Positions 47,101 to 61,155 of a stretch of DNA of 64,000 nucleotides are shown piece by piece (positions within the stretch are counted from its first letter, which is position 1; the number at the start of each line of letters is the position of its first letter). This stretch comes from Eudorina sp. 2006-703-Eu-15 (lineage: Eukaryota; Chlorophyta; Chlorophyceae; Chlamydomonadales; Volvocaceae): contig BDSI01000129.1 of the NCBI GenBank assembly GCA_003117195.1, positions 1 to 64,000 on the forward strand, in the 5' to 3' direction. The notes beneath the pieces are model-generated. The model searched no databases, was not told where the DNA came from, and worked only from the letters and a program-made list of their open reading frames with translations. The translations under genes were made by a program, and so were the position numbers.

Positions 47101-48808
47101 CCGAACACGCACAGATCGTCAAACAACACCGCCCTGCCCGGCTCGAACCCGACAGGGCGGGTTACGGCACATCGTCTCCCGATTCACGGACGCGGATGCG
47201 CTGTGGAGGCGCCCTGCGTTCTCCGCGCGTTTCAAGGCCCCTTGGGCTTTTCTATGCCCCTTGCATGTCACGCATTCCTGCTCTGCCTGCCTACACACAC
47301 ACACAAACACACACACACGCCATGCTCCCCTAGTTTTCCGCTCACTTGATGGTGGCCTTTTTACACACGTCCTTCAGCATCTCGATGGTGCGACTGGTCA
47401 CTGATTTGCCCTTGCCCCCGGCGCCAGGCCCTGCAGGGAGCGCAATGAGACATTCGCGGGGACCAGCAGTTGCGCCATCAACGTACAGTTGTACAAGGCG
47501 AGGGAGGGCCTTGCGAGGGAGGGAGGGCAATGCGAGGGAGGGAGGGCCTTGCGAGGGAGGGAGGGCCTTGCGGAGCCCAGAGGGGCATGTGGAGGGCCAG
47601 ATCACTGTGCTGCCGGCGCACCGGCCACGCCGAGCATCCCGCCGGACCCACAGTAGTGCCCACAGTAGGGGTTCTCAGCAGCGACTTCATAGCCCCAAGC
47701 GCCCTCCTTGAGACACCCGCGGGCTCTCTTCATAACCGCAGGCCCTCTCCTGATTTGCTTCCTTGGCACAGCACTGCAGACGCGCACCCACGGGCGCGTT
47801 CCGCTCTCCCCCTCCGCTGGCGCGCCAGCGTGATGGCGCTGGCCGGCCTGCCCAAGCCTCCATACCTGTGCCGGCCTCATATGGCTCTTGCTCGGAACGT
47901 CAAAAAGTGTGAGGATGGCCCCCGGCCTTTCCCAGCAATCCAACCCGATGCCTGCCACCTGAGCTCTCACCTGGGGAGCTCCGGTTGCTCTTCTTGGCAC
48001 GCTTCGGCTGCCGAGCACCCCTATCCTCGTCGTCCTCTCGATCGCTGCCCGAGCCGCCGTCGCTGCCACCCTCGTCATCCCTGCCGCCCTTTCTCACCGG
48101 CGCTGGCCGTTTTGCGCCGACAGAGGCCTTCGCCTTGCCGCTGTCCTTCTTCGAGGCGGCCGCCTCTTCCTTAACTTTGGCCTTGGGCTTTGATTTAGCA
48201 TTCTCGCTGCCGTTGCGCCGGCCGGCCGATGCAGCTGCTGGCCGCTTGTTCTCCTTTTCCCCTGACCCGGGCGCATCGTCACCGGCCGCCTCCGTCCCTC
48301 GCACAGGCTCAGCGTCTAGCGCCTGGGTTATCGAGGGGGGAGGCAACGAAGCGCTGGCCTTGAGGATTCGGCATTCACGTGCCTGGTGGAGTGCTGATAG
48401 AGCGCTCAAATCCACTCCCCCGTCCCATGATCGCGGCCAGGGCGGCTGGTGGTGAAATGCACGGGATGGCGATGTACATATCCTGGCAACCGTAACCTCC
48501 TGAGGTGTTCTACCCCACCTCCTTCACGATCGCGGCGATCGTCTTCTTCTGCGCATCTAGGCTTCCCGCCGGCAAGCCAAGCTTCTCCTCCAGTAGCGTC
48601 CGCATAACGCGCATTGTGAGCTGGCTGCCGGCATGAATAAGCGGCATAGACCATTGCGTATCTTGTTACCAGCATGTGATCAGGTCGATTGCAATGGGAA
48701 ATCGGCGTGTGCTAACACTCACTTGCTTTCCAGGAGAGTTTTCGCTTTGCCATCCAGCAGCTCGTGAACCTCCTTACGGAGTGCTGCGTTGGTGATCGAG
48801 TCCGCCAT
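44160..48808 (-). CDS. HIRIP3/CHZ-type histone chaperone with N-terminal DEK-C-like domain
   Basis: Eight exons in phase: 48808-48723, 48624-48519, 48382-47971, 47430-47346, 46783-46669, 46087-45972, 45296-44785, 44233-44160; exactly 501 codons plus stop. Residues about 1-60 resemble a DEK C-terminal-type helical domain (LRKEVHELLDG, then TLLEEKLGLPAGSLDAQKK). About 65-200 are charged, disordered and NLS-like. About 205-310 are the HIRIP3 core (SRTIEMLKDVC, VEELEEALSELVARHGL, REIL, then ERDRDLEGIDTSNIISLG). The last is the hallmark of plant HIRIP3-like and CHZ proteins, which chaperone H2A/H2A.Z-H2B dimers. The C-terminal 190 residues alternate acidic runs (DSDDEEEGEEEEEAP) with basic clusters and end in an acidic tail. 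The protein should act in the nucleus. Nothing links it functionally to the secreted M43 proteins on either side. Confidence 0.92.
46105..46215. repeat. G-rich tandem repeat in an intron (GGGGTTTGGGGGAGGGGTAGCC)
   Basis: About five copies of a 22-23 bp unit with G-runs on the plus strand, C-runs on the transcribed sense strand. It abuts the acceptor of HIRIP3 exon 46087-45972. Confidence 0.85.
47128..47161. repeat. Inverted repeat CCGCCCTG...CAGGGCGG
   Basis: An eight-base perfect stem with a 16-base loop (CCCGGCTCGAACCCGA) lies in an intron of the HIRIP3 gene. The GGTTCGAGCC word on the minus strand recalls a tRNA T-arm, but no cloverleaf forms. Confidence 0.7.
47495..47580. repeat. GAGGGAGGGCCTTGC tandem repeats
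   Basis: About four purine-rich copies of GCGAGGGAGGGAGGGCCTT lie in the HIRIP3 intron between exons 47971 and 47430. Confidence 0.85.
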
Positions 48809-50790
48809 AATAACTTTATTGTTTATAAGCACAGAGTCCGAGTCTGCTGCGTCAGTTGCAAGTAGTGCTGGGTCAAGTCAAACGGAATAAGCTTTTGCGA
48901 AAAGGTCAGCAACCATACGAGCGAGCATGCATGTTTGTTATTGTGTGTGATAGATGTGCAGCAAGGTCTCTGAGGCAACGGACCATATTGTTTGGAACTG
49001 AGATCCAGGTCGAACCGAAATTCGCTGCGGAAGTTTCGGATACAACACCTGATTACCTGCGACGGAATAAAATCGTCGTATTTATCACACCAAGAATTGG
49101 TCACTGCGTGCTGGGTTATTCCTATGATACCCGCTTCAATTGTCACAATTTCCGTTATGCAGCTTCTGACGTCGCAATAGCTCACGACTCGGGCCCAAGT
49201 TGAACACTTTAACAATTGAATTACAGCTAGATAGACTGTTTATAATGTTGCTTGACGTGCCAAGTCGGGAACGGCGCGCGGACGTGATGGGCCCGGAAAC
49301 CATCAGAGGTCTACACACGCACACGCTTTCATAGCATTCACCTGAACCCGAACAAGTCATATACCATATACATAATCATACACAGGCAAACGGTGATGAC
49401 AACGTTCGCAGTGGTGGATGCCTGGCCCGGGGCCCCCGGGGCCAACCACACGCCCTGATTGCCTTATGAGGGCTTACGTGCTAGGGAGCTTGGCAACGCT
49501 CTGGATCATCAACAGTAGCCCCCGCACGCATCTGCTGCGCACGCGTCCCTTATCACTGTATGCCACGGCGCAAGACAACTTTCACGGATCGGTTTTTACG
49601 GGTTATCCTCTGGTTGCGTTGCCAAACCCTGAACTGCCAACCGGGTTCTCATGACAGAAGAAGGAATGAAGGTTACAGCGGACACCCCGGACGAAAAGGG
49701 ATCTTCTCTGCCTGCCATAAGGCAAAACCCCAGCGAGTTCCCTTTGGACTCATCACGCACGCCCCATTAATTGCGGACAACCCATAATCTAACTCCCAAA
49801 CAAATGTTCGACCCGCGCGCCCGTGCAGCCCCCCACTCCCGCGTGTCAGCATGTACCACATTTACACCATGCGCGTGCTCCAATCGTCCTCCTGCATGAC
49901 CCCCCACGGGCATGGAAAAGTGCGGGCATGAACATTCGCAGTCAGGCACGCACAAGTCTCCCTCTGCCTGGTCAGTGCTTGAGTCCTTCGCACGTGTGGC
50001 ATTCTAGCTGGCTCTAAGCCTCTTCCCTCCTAGTAAGGTCTCCCTGGCGCCCACTACAACAGTTCGCAATACCACCTGCCGGTGTCGCCTTATGGAATAA
50101 CATGCCCTAGCGGCGGACATATGTCTCCTTCTGGATCAACGATCAGCAGATATACCGTGTATATGTTCATGCCCTTGCCTCGTAACACAGCCACATGAAT
50201 ACGGCACATCCTGCAGCATTCGGATGGGCCAATCACACCTGCAAAGTTCGGATATTGTTGTCATAACCCGCATTGGCGGTCGGTGCTGAACACGCGTCAG
50301 GCATGGTCAGGTCGAACGAATGGCGATGGGCGGCGCAAGTGCACGCGGCTGGGTATCCATGAACCCATGCATCCCAAGGCCGGTCTACGGTAGCATGCGC
50401 TTAGCAGCAAGCCTCGCGACACGAGCAGCCGTCCACAAATCGTACTCTTGCCGAGGTATTTGTGTACACCCTCGTCGTTTATCCAGCTGCGTACGGTAAT
50501 TTACTTCCGCGAGCAGGTCCACGTCATAAAGATGAACTGGATGTACGGCTCACGCACGCCATATTGTGGCACTCCATCCACCCACCCAAACGTCACCTGT
50601 TACGTACATCATCATCCGTTTCACTCCATATCTGCACGTCATTGACGCCTTACGCTTGAGCTCCACACCCTAAGCCTTATCATTGAGAATGCCCTAAGCC
50701 TTATCGTCGAGAGGCACGCAGCAGCAGCCACCGACTCACCTACCTACCTCCCCATCCGGGTAACTACTGCAGGAATTGCCTGTAAGGGAT
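48809..50790. other. No gene recognised
   Basis: This interval lies between the start of HIRIP3 (48808) and the stop of the minus-strand M43 gene (50791-50793). Open frames are short and no splice-consistent exons are seen. It presumably holds the HIRIP3 promoter and the M43 3' UTR. Confidence 0.5.
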
Positions 50791-51254
50791 CTATTTGGGC
50801 TTTCGCGGCCTTTTGCGCCCCGAATCCGGTGGCGGAGCTTGCGGAGGCAACCTTGGAGGCGACGGAATGGAGGGCGGCTGCGGTGACGGTGGTTTCGACG
50901 GCGAACGCGATGGTGGCTGCGATGTTCGTGACCTGAGAGGTGGCGGCGGCGATGACCGTGACCTTGAAGTCGGAAACGAAGGTGGCGGCGGCGGTGGAGG
51001 TGGTCCAGGCGGTGGAGGGCGCGGCGAGAGCGGTGGCGGCGGCGGTGTGGGCAGCGGTGGCCTTGCGGGCGGCGGCGGTGTGGGCGGTGGTGGCCTTGCG
51101 GGCGGCGGCGGTGTGGGCGGTGGTGGCCTTGCGGGCGGCGGTGGCCTTGCGGGCGGCGGCCGCGGTGCCGGCGGCGGCGGTGCGGGTGGCGGCGGCGGGT
51201 TCTGTCCTCCGCGTGGAGCAGGCGCAAGCGGCCGAAGGGGCGGTGCAGCGACCC
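50791..51254 (-). other. Poly-Pro C-terminal exon of the active M43 gene
   Basis: After acceptor TTTGCAG the exon encodes about 153 residues in which Pro runs of three to eight alternate with Ala, Arg, Ser and Thr (PPPARPPPP and SPSKPPSPQPPS words), ending in a basic cluster and TAG at 50791-50793. Because the DNA is (GGCGGC)-like, the other frames of both strands are also open; those are shadows. Confidence 0.85.
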
Positions 51255-54200
51255 CTGCAAACATACACAATACGGGTGACGCGTTTCAAGCTATTGAATG
51301 AGGTGCTGCTCGAAAGAACATCCAATCATCCATGGCTAAAACAGGGCCAGAACCATGGTTAGAACTCCTGTGCCAACGGGGAGGCCGTCCTTCTGGGGCC
51401 TCGGAGCTGCGCACGGCAGGCACCCCTGTCACAGGTCAACTGGCTGGCTGCATGTAATACGAATGTCCTCCGGCGCGCGCGCATCCATCCATCTACCCAA
51501 GCTTAGCTTACTTACCGGCACAGAGCTGCGGCGTCGCTCTTGGACCGCACGGCTGGAAGGGGGCCTGCGCAAACGAGGGGCACGACGGTATGACCTCGCA
51601 CCTGCAGGCATACCGCCAACGGGCGGGCGTGGGGGCAGAACGTCAGCAGCAACGATAGATAAAAACAACTACTACCTTATATAATATGAATAAGAAGCGC
51701 CCTAGGTACACAAAGCACGCGCGCTACCTACTATAAATAAAACACAGTTAACGCGCGCCGCGGAACTTGCACCAGGCGAATGCACTGCCTGCGTAAACTC
51801 GCAGGCAGTACGGTCCCCCTGGGCCCCGCCGTCAGGCTGTGGAACCGTGGCGGGGGAGGCGGCGGCTCCGGCAGCAACAGCAAGCGACATTTGATTCAGT
51901 TGTTAGCTAGCTCGTCTGATTAATTGATTCGCTATAGGTTGCGCCGCGCGAGGCGCGCACCAGAGGATCGAAGAGTCGTCATAGAACTTGGTGCACAAGC
52001 TGCCGTTCCGCGCGTCCCAGATCCAATAGGTCCGGCAGGTGCAGTTGTTGACGGACACCTGCGGACGGATGAAGCGGTGGGCGCGTGTGTAGTAGATGAG
52101 AGCTGGCAAAGGCTTCTCGAGATGCTGGGACAGTGCTTCGCACCGTATGTGAGAAGTAGGGCCGACCATACATTGTACGACACCTACTACAGCGTGGATG
52201 CATGGGGCTGCGTGGATGGGGCGGCGTGGATGCGGCGGCGTGGATGCGGCGGCGTGGATGGGGCGGCGTGGATGGGGCGGCGTGCGTGGAGTGAGGCCAC
52301 GCACCCCAGAGGTTTCATCAAGCGAGGACTGGAGGCTCGCACGTGTATACATACATGCACGTATGGTTTCCCATTCTGCATTGCTCGCTTGCATTGATCC
52401 CGACGTGAAGCTTACTTACCATGCATTCTTGTGACGCTACACGCGGCGGCGGTGGTGGCGGCATGGGTGGAGGCGACGGGCTGAAAGGGGGCGGCGGCGG
52501 TGGCAGCTGGGCGTCTGGCGCCGCTGGGCGTCCGCACATCTGGGGCGTGCCTGCCAGCGGCGGACGAATAAACCCAATTAACGTCCCCGTAGATAGATGG
52601 CGTTCTCACGGGCGCACATACAGGCGCGCGCGTGTGTGAAAGGCGGGGCGATTCATTTGCGAAAACCTACCTGCAACATCGCTACTGCAAAGCGGGTACG
52701 TGGAAGTGCGCGCAACAAGCAAGGGATGGCCGCTGACAGCCAATCGCCTGCCTGCTTGCCTGCCTTTCTGCCTGCCTACCTATCTGCCTGCCCGCCTGCG
52801 TCATTGGTTGCGGCATGACCCCCCCGCAGCACGCTGAAACCGCAACTCGGCGGTGCAGAACCTACCTATCTGCCTGCCTGTTTGCCTAACCTACCCGCCT
52901 GCGTCTTTATTGACCCGCAGCACACTGAAATAAACCCCAAAACGGCGGTGCAGAACCTACCGGCGCAGAAGAGGATGCACTGGCCGGTGACGCCTTGACA
53001 GCCCGGGCAGGTGGCGGGGTTGGCGACTTCACACCTTCGGAGGGAGGAACAACGAAATGCACGTTTGAGCTGTGTGTTTCTATGTAGGAGAACTGAGCCG
53101 CGAGACGAACAAATCGGTGCGTACGGGCGTATGTACCGAAGCAGGCCCCCTGTACAGCCCAACTGATCAGCCACCTTTCGTAGAGACAACGGCGCATAAC
53201 TTTCAGTCACTGCACCCCAGCAGATGTCTGTCCACAAGCGAGCCCTTTGCACGGCAGCTGGCCTCACGTCAGCTCGTCGTAGCTCCCTGTCCGGTCGCAG
53301 AAGGAGAACTGCTGGTTGTTGAAGACCCAGCTAGCTTTGCAGGGGCAGGCATTGTCGGCCGTGACCTGTGCGCATCCGGCCGGGAGGCCGATGGGTGGTT
53401 GCGGCCGGGAGGCTGAGCAGTGATTGCATTCACACTAGGGTGGGGTTGTAACCCTCCGGATTCTCATGCTGTGTACGGAGTCCGCGCCTTCCCCCATGCA
53501 CGCAATATGGTGCACCGTGCGCCGCGACCTCCGGTGCACCGGGGCCAACCACCATGTAACGCTTGTGGTACATACATAAACCCTAAACCCTAAAACCCTT
53601 CCCTAGAGAGGCCCACAGGGTTCTGGTTCCTTGACAACATGCATAAAACCCATGGCATAAAACGGACCAACGCACAGGTCAGCTCAATGCGTCGCGGGGC
53701 ATTACGCGCAGGGTTTTCAGGAGGAACGGACAATGAACGCAGCCCAAGCAATGAAGTTGGTACGCACCCGGCACTTGTTGTTGACAGCTTCCGGTGGCAG
53801 CGCCACCGCTGGCGGGCTGGCCTGCGCCGCGTAGTACTGCGCCCACGCGTACAACACGGGGTTGATCTCGGAGGCGATGTAGTGCGCCCGCTCCACTTGG
53901 CCTCGCGTGAAATGCCCCAGAGCCGCAAAGCACACCGGAGCACCGTACGCCATGAAATTTCCAAGCTCGTCGTAACCGGGCTGGTCAGGGCAGGAGTCCG
54001 CCCAGGCGTTCTTGTCCAGGTCGGGGATGCCCAGCGAGGTGCTCCAGCGGCTGTACGTCGCCTCCCAGTCGCCGCCGTACTGCCCCCAGAAGATCGCCAT
54101 GCAGTAGTCGACTGCGTTCTGGTAAAAGTCGAACTGAAACACCGCCGCTGTACAAACACACATACACACACACACGCACAAGCGAGCCAAGCAAGAGGAG

Positions 54201-57200
54201 CAAGGGCGGCGCCGGGATGAATACAATATGTGCATGCGGAGATAGATCTCGTGTAGTAGGCGTCCATGTAGTAGGCATTCGGGCAGATATACCCAGCTGC
54301 AACCGATCCACGGACGCGCACGCACGGAGGTCGCGTGAATGTGGGTGGTATGTAGGAGCGCGTGGGCGCGCAACTGTGTCATAACTGGATTTATTTCTGC
54401 TCTGCTGCTTGGCGAGCCGTCCAAGCAAAAGCAGGTAGCTAGGTCGTATCGGCGCGCGTGCAGGTACCCAAGAAGTAAGGCGTCGCCGGCATCGCGTCCA
54501 AGGCACCCAGCCCACGGAACTGCTGGCGAACAACAAACCAGCAGCGGCACATACACCAGCAGCAAATCTCGCTGTTTGGTCGATAGTCTGCAGGACCACA
54601 CGCTCAGCAGCCCGGCCGTTTGGTTCGTTATTGCGTAAATTGGTATTGATTGCCCCAATGATTGCGAATTTCGCACGCTAACTGATGACGCGTGCACACA
54701 CCCTGCACAATCGGTGTGTCCGCCACGTAGTCGCCCTCCACACAGTCGAGGCCGGTTGAGGACAAGAAGGGGTGGTACAAGCCAAACGAGTGCAGGACCT
54801 CATGGACGAATGTGGTGACACCGTCGTTGTACCCGGCCGGCGAGTTGGCGCCGCTGGTGGAAAGCTGGTCCCAGGAGATGAACGTGAAGCCACGACCGGG
54901 AATAACATCAGACCTGGATGCATGTGTCCAGGATCGATGAAGGGTACGGACAAGACCGAGTCAGCGAGCTTGTCTTACGTTATGCGATCGAGGTGGTGAC
55001 GGCCGGACGCCCTTGAGTAAGAAACCGTATGTACATAGCTGATGATGACGGATGCGTAGGCCAGATAGAGCGCGCCGGCATTACTTGCAGAATGGGAACC
55101 GAGCGAGACAGCGATAGATAGATGCGGGTTTTGTAGTCACAAGGGAAATGCCGAAGTAGTCTAAAGTCACAAGGGAAATGCGGAAGCGAGCCGCTACATG
55201 ACCTGCCGAGTGGCGTCCGGCAGCGCGAACGAACGGTCGCAATAGGAATCAAAGCACGCGGCGGCGCTGCGATCTCACATGGGGGCATACGTGTAGCCGA
55301 CGGTTCCGGAGCTCGCCACTGAATCGCTGGCAACGTAGACGTTCAGGCTCCGAGGGAAGTCCGCTGCAGTCCTGCGGTGTTACAAGGTGACATACGGCGG
55401 GGCCCGGGAAGGGGATGGAGGTTACATAATACGGCGACGTGCATGGAAGCGACCACGGCGCTGTGAACCTGTGCACGTGTAGGCTACCAACCTTCATGCC
55501 AAGTCCAGCGGGACTGTTGGTCGCTCCGAAGATGCATCAATCCGGTGTTTGTCTGTGGCAGCCCGCCTTGTGGCTTGTGCCAGCCTATGTAATACAAGCA
55601 ATCACGACTTCACACCGTACCCGGTATTACTTTCTTAATGCACTCATCCTAATTTCCGGTTCACCTGCCCTGCTGTACTGCTTTCGGTAACCGGCCCAGC
55701 CAGCCGCACTCGGCCGCACCCGCCGACCCGACCACCGTAACCAGACGTGGTCGTCCTATCATTTCTTACAACTAGGTAAATTACGTCTTACACCTGGCGA
55801 TGTGAGATTATTTCTCTCCGCTGGAGATCCACTTCTGCGGCTGCAGGTAGCTGCCCACCATCACGCACATGTGTGAGCATACATGTGGCTACAGGTGCTT
55901 GGATGGGAGCGCTGCGTGACAAGATGCGCGCTTACGTGTTGACAAAGTCTGAGGACGGCAGGCAGTTCTTGACCTGACAGTTGAAGTTGGGGACGGCGAG
56001 CCATGCCTTCCGGGTCCTCTGGACCAGGTACGGGTAGGCAACTGGATCGTTGCGCACTTGCTGCGTGCAGACCAGACCCAGCAGCAGGTGACACACAGTT
56101 CGGGATCGGGGAACGGAGTCACGAGCGGACGGTATCTTCCTAATTGTTGGTCAACGAGCGAACCGACATTTAATTACACTGTGTGTATGTACGATAAAGG
56201 GGAAACGATACGACAGCAAACAAACTGTACGACAAGTAATAAATGTTTTTTGTGTGCCGAATATCTTGTCACGAGCGAGCAGCGAGAGCGTCTTCATCAT
56301 CTTGTGATGAGTGCATGTGACAACGGGCCGGGTTGGCAACCCGGCCCGGTGAAGCTCGGATTCAGTGAACACGAGCTTCGATATCAGCGCAGCAATGTGG
56401 CAGGTAGCGGTCCACACACATCTAACCACAAACCTAACCGATCCACGCTCAATGGACAGTCAAGCAAGCGAGATATCTTGCATACGGTGTGCATGTAACT
56501 TACCCGTATGAAGAAGCCCATATTCGTCGGCTTGGCCATAAAATTCGCGATCGTTACCATGCGCTGCACGTAGCTTAGAGCCTGGTCGTATCCCGGCGGC
56601 CCGAAAGTGTCCCCGTCCTTGTAGAGCAGGACGTGGAAAACTATAGGGATCATAAGCCTGGCGATTGCCGCAGGTGGCTGCACCTTGAACTCGGGCGGGG
56701 GCAGCGTGTACACAAAACTGGGGTACAGGGCCTGGAGTTCCCGCCGAAGCTGCTCGGGTGTGTATTTGTGGGGCTTCCCCCGCAGCATTTGGTGTCCACC
56801 AACCAGGGCCAAGCGCTCCTGCCTTATCTCCTCCAGAACTTCGTCAGACACAGACAAAGCCTCTTTGGACCTACTCGATCTTCCCGTTTGCGGCTGTGTG
56901 ATGCTAGCTCCCCATGCTGCTTCGGCAGCGCTCCTTCGATGTCGCTGCTGATCGCTTGTCGTCAGCCCCAAGCTGCTAGCGGCGGCGAAACCGGATGCCG
57001 CACCCGCCCGTGGTGCCAGGTACGACAGGCGATTCTGCTCCATCCGCTGCAGCGCGGGCAGGTCGGCGTGCAGCTGCCTGAGCGCGGCGGAGATGTTGGG
57101 CACCAAAGCCGCAAAGTACGGGATGTCCAGGCCGCATCTGCCGGTCAGGGCCGCCGCTGCCTCCCCCAGACTGTCTTGTGTCTGGAGCGCCGATCGGACG

Positions 57201-58669
57201 GCCGCCTCAAAGGCCGCGTCAGAGACAGTACTGGCGTCCGGCCAGACTGCCGTGGCTTCCGGCCAGCCCAGCACTTTTTGCGGCTTCAAGGGGATGTTAT
57301 CACGAACCCATTTGAAGGTCGAACGTAGGGCCTTATAGAGGGCGTAATGGCACGCCTGCAGTTATGGTTACACATGAGTAAGGGTTAGACATCTACGGCT
57401 TCACTCAGCATACTGGAATCAGCTGACGTGGATGGGCTGTATCGATCCAAAGCTGTAAGAACGGTCCGTCTACCTTTACATTGTTGTCCGCTGTAACGTA
57501 CATTCATTCATTGTTTGTTTGGCCCGCGGGTCTTACAAATGCATGATCTGCTACGCAGTAAGTGAATAAGGAAGCAATCGCACGCATACCCTGTCCTAGA
57601 AAAGCACAAAGGCGAAACCCGGGATGATTAGGGGCTGTAAGCCTGGCTTACAAAAACATTCTATCCCAAGCCAGCCGTAAGTTACTGACCTGCAGCTTGG
57701 CAGTGCCGTACAGGTTTTGTGACAGTCCGTACAACAACTGCACAGTGGTTGAGCTGCATGTCGACGGCTGGGAAGCATAGGTCCGAAGCACGGTCGGGTT
57801 TAGATAGGGCATGAGTACCCTGGATGAGCCTGCAGCGGGAAGAAGGTAACGAACATGCCATTGATAAACAGCTGCAGGCAGCATCCCTGGCAAAGGTTGG
57901 GCATCGTGATAACAGTACCCGTGATATGAACGGGGAGGGTGCCGGTGTACCAGCCGTGGCGAGCGCCTATCCAGCCAATTACACACCACGCAACTCATAC
58001 AGCTTCACCCACAGGGCAGCCACGCCTTATGCAGACTTGCATTGATCCGTCCGAGTTTAGCATTCCAAACTCCGTCCGTCCATGGTGTCAGCAGAGCCGG
58101 GGCTGGTCCAAACCCCAAAGAGTTCATGCAACGCACGGCAGCTGCCGTGCGTTGCTGGCTGGCTTGACGGGTTGTAAGTGCACATATGCAGAAACCTCGC
58201 CTCCCTACGCAGCACGCCGAAGTTAGCTAACCTACGAGATTAAACCCAAACTCTTGAGTTCTGGAGCTTTGGTTTACCGTGTGTGCTTGTGGAGCCTGCC
58301 CGTTGTGCACTGGTGGCAAGCGGTTTGCGCGGTGCAGTATGGGGTGGCTAGCTGTCATCACCGATGACACCGACGCCAGCTTAAATACTTTAACATGCTT
58401 CATTCACGCACTTTATCGCATCAAAATCATATGCTGCCAACGTACATGTGCAATTATCCTTGTAGTTGTTATCACGTAAATAATTGGTGCGCGCTTACCT
58501 GCAGCTGTCGTGAGCTGTCCGGCGGCCCCCGAAAGCAGGTAGCCGATCGAGGCCACACATGTAGCTTGCTCATATAATCGCTGAGTATCTTTATTGCTGG
58601 CGTTGATTGCATCTTTTAATGCCACGAAAGGCCGCGCCACATTGTCCAAAAATTGTCTGCGACTGTTGT
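50791..58669 (-). CDS. Secreted M43-type zinc metallopeptidase with Pro-rich tail (5' exon not found)
   Basis: Exons in phase: 58669-58499, 57829-57690, 57355-56504, 56060-55936, 55371-55279, 54913-54702, 54147-53768, 53365-53268, 53034-52961, 52550-52420, 52058-51961, 51601-51516, 51254-50791; at least 974 residues. Exon 1 (start and signal peptide) was not identified. Order: N-terminal region; long Ala-rich helical linker; M43 domain (RLMIPIVFHVLLYKDG, SLNVYVASDS, HEVLHSFGLYHPF, VADTP, Met-turn NFMAYG, FTRGQVERAH); Cys-rich modules (ACPCKASW, NCTCRTYW and CEVIPSCPSF); a PPPPPP/SPSPPP linker; then about 150 residues of mostly Pro ending GRKRPRKPK. M43 (pappalysin/ulilysin-like) enzymes cut secreted or matrix proteins. 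All three Zn ligands, the catalytic Glu and the Met-turn are present. The Pro-rich tail suggests anchoring in the cell wall. Every exon pairs with one in the plus-strand gene at 33-41 kb, with the same phases. Confidence 0.88.
53577..53598. repeat. Short interstitial telomere-like tract
   Basis: TAAACCCTAAACCCTAAAACCC holds two CCCTAAA units and one CCCTAAAA unit, matching the TTTAGGG and TTTTAGGG telomere types found in green algae. It lies in the intron between M43 exons 53768 and 53365. Confidence 0.8.
54772..54804 (-). other. Intact zinc-binding site HEVLHSFGLYH
   Basis: This matches the M43/metzincin signature HExxHxxGxxH: three His ligands, the general-base Glu and the Gly turn. Confidence 0.93.
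56325..56347. repeat. Perfect 10-bp stem-loop GGGCCGGGTT-GGC-AACCCGGCCC
   Basis: Two 10-base arms that are exact reverse complements are separated by three bases. Located in the intron between M43 exons 56504 and 56060. Confidence 0.92.
58128..58155. repeat. Perfect 28-bp palindrome
   Basis: GCAACGCACGGCAG is directly followed by its reverse complement. It lies in the intron between M43 exons 58499 and 57829. Same length as, but different sequence from, the palindrome at 2014-2041. Confidence 0.95.

Positions 58670-61155
<2,486 letters not shown>

Noticed and set aside
47120..47180. GGTTCGAGCC on the minus strand as part of a tRNA
   Set aside because: Only an 8-bp hairpin forms. D-arm, anticodon arm and acceptor stem are absent.
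50744..51362. Gly-rich and Ala/Val-rich frames (GGGGVGGGGLAGGG) on the plus strand
   Set aside because: They are the complement of the poly-Pro exon of the minus-strand M43 gene, whose splice phase and stop codon fit.
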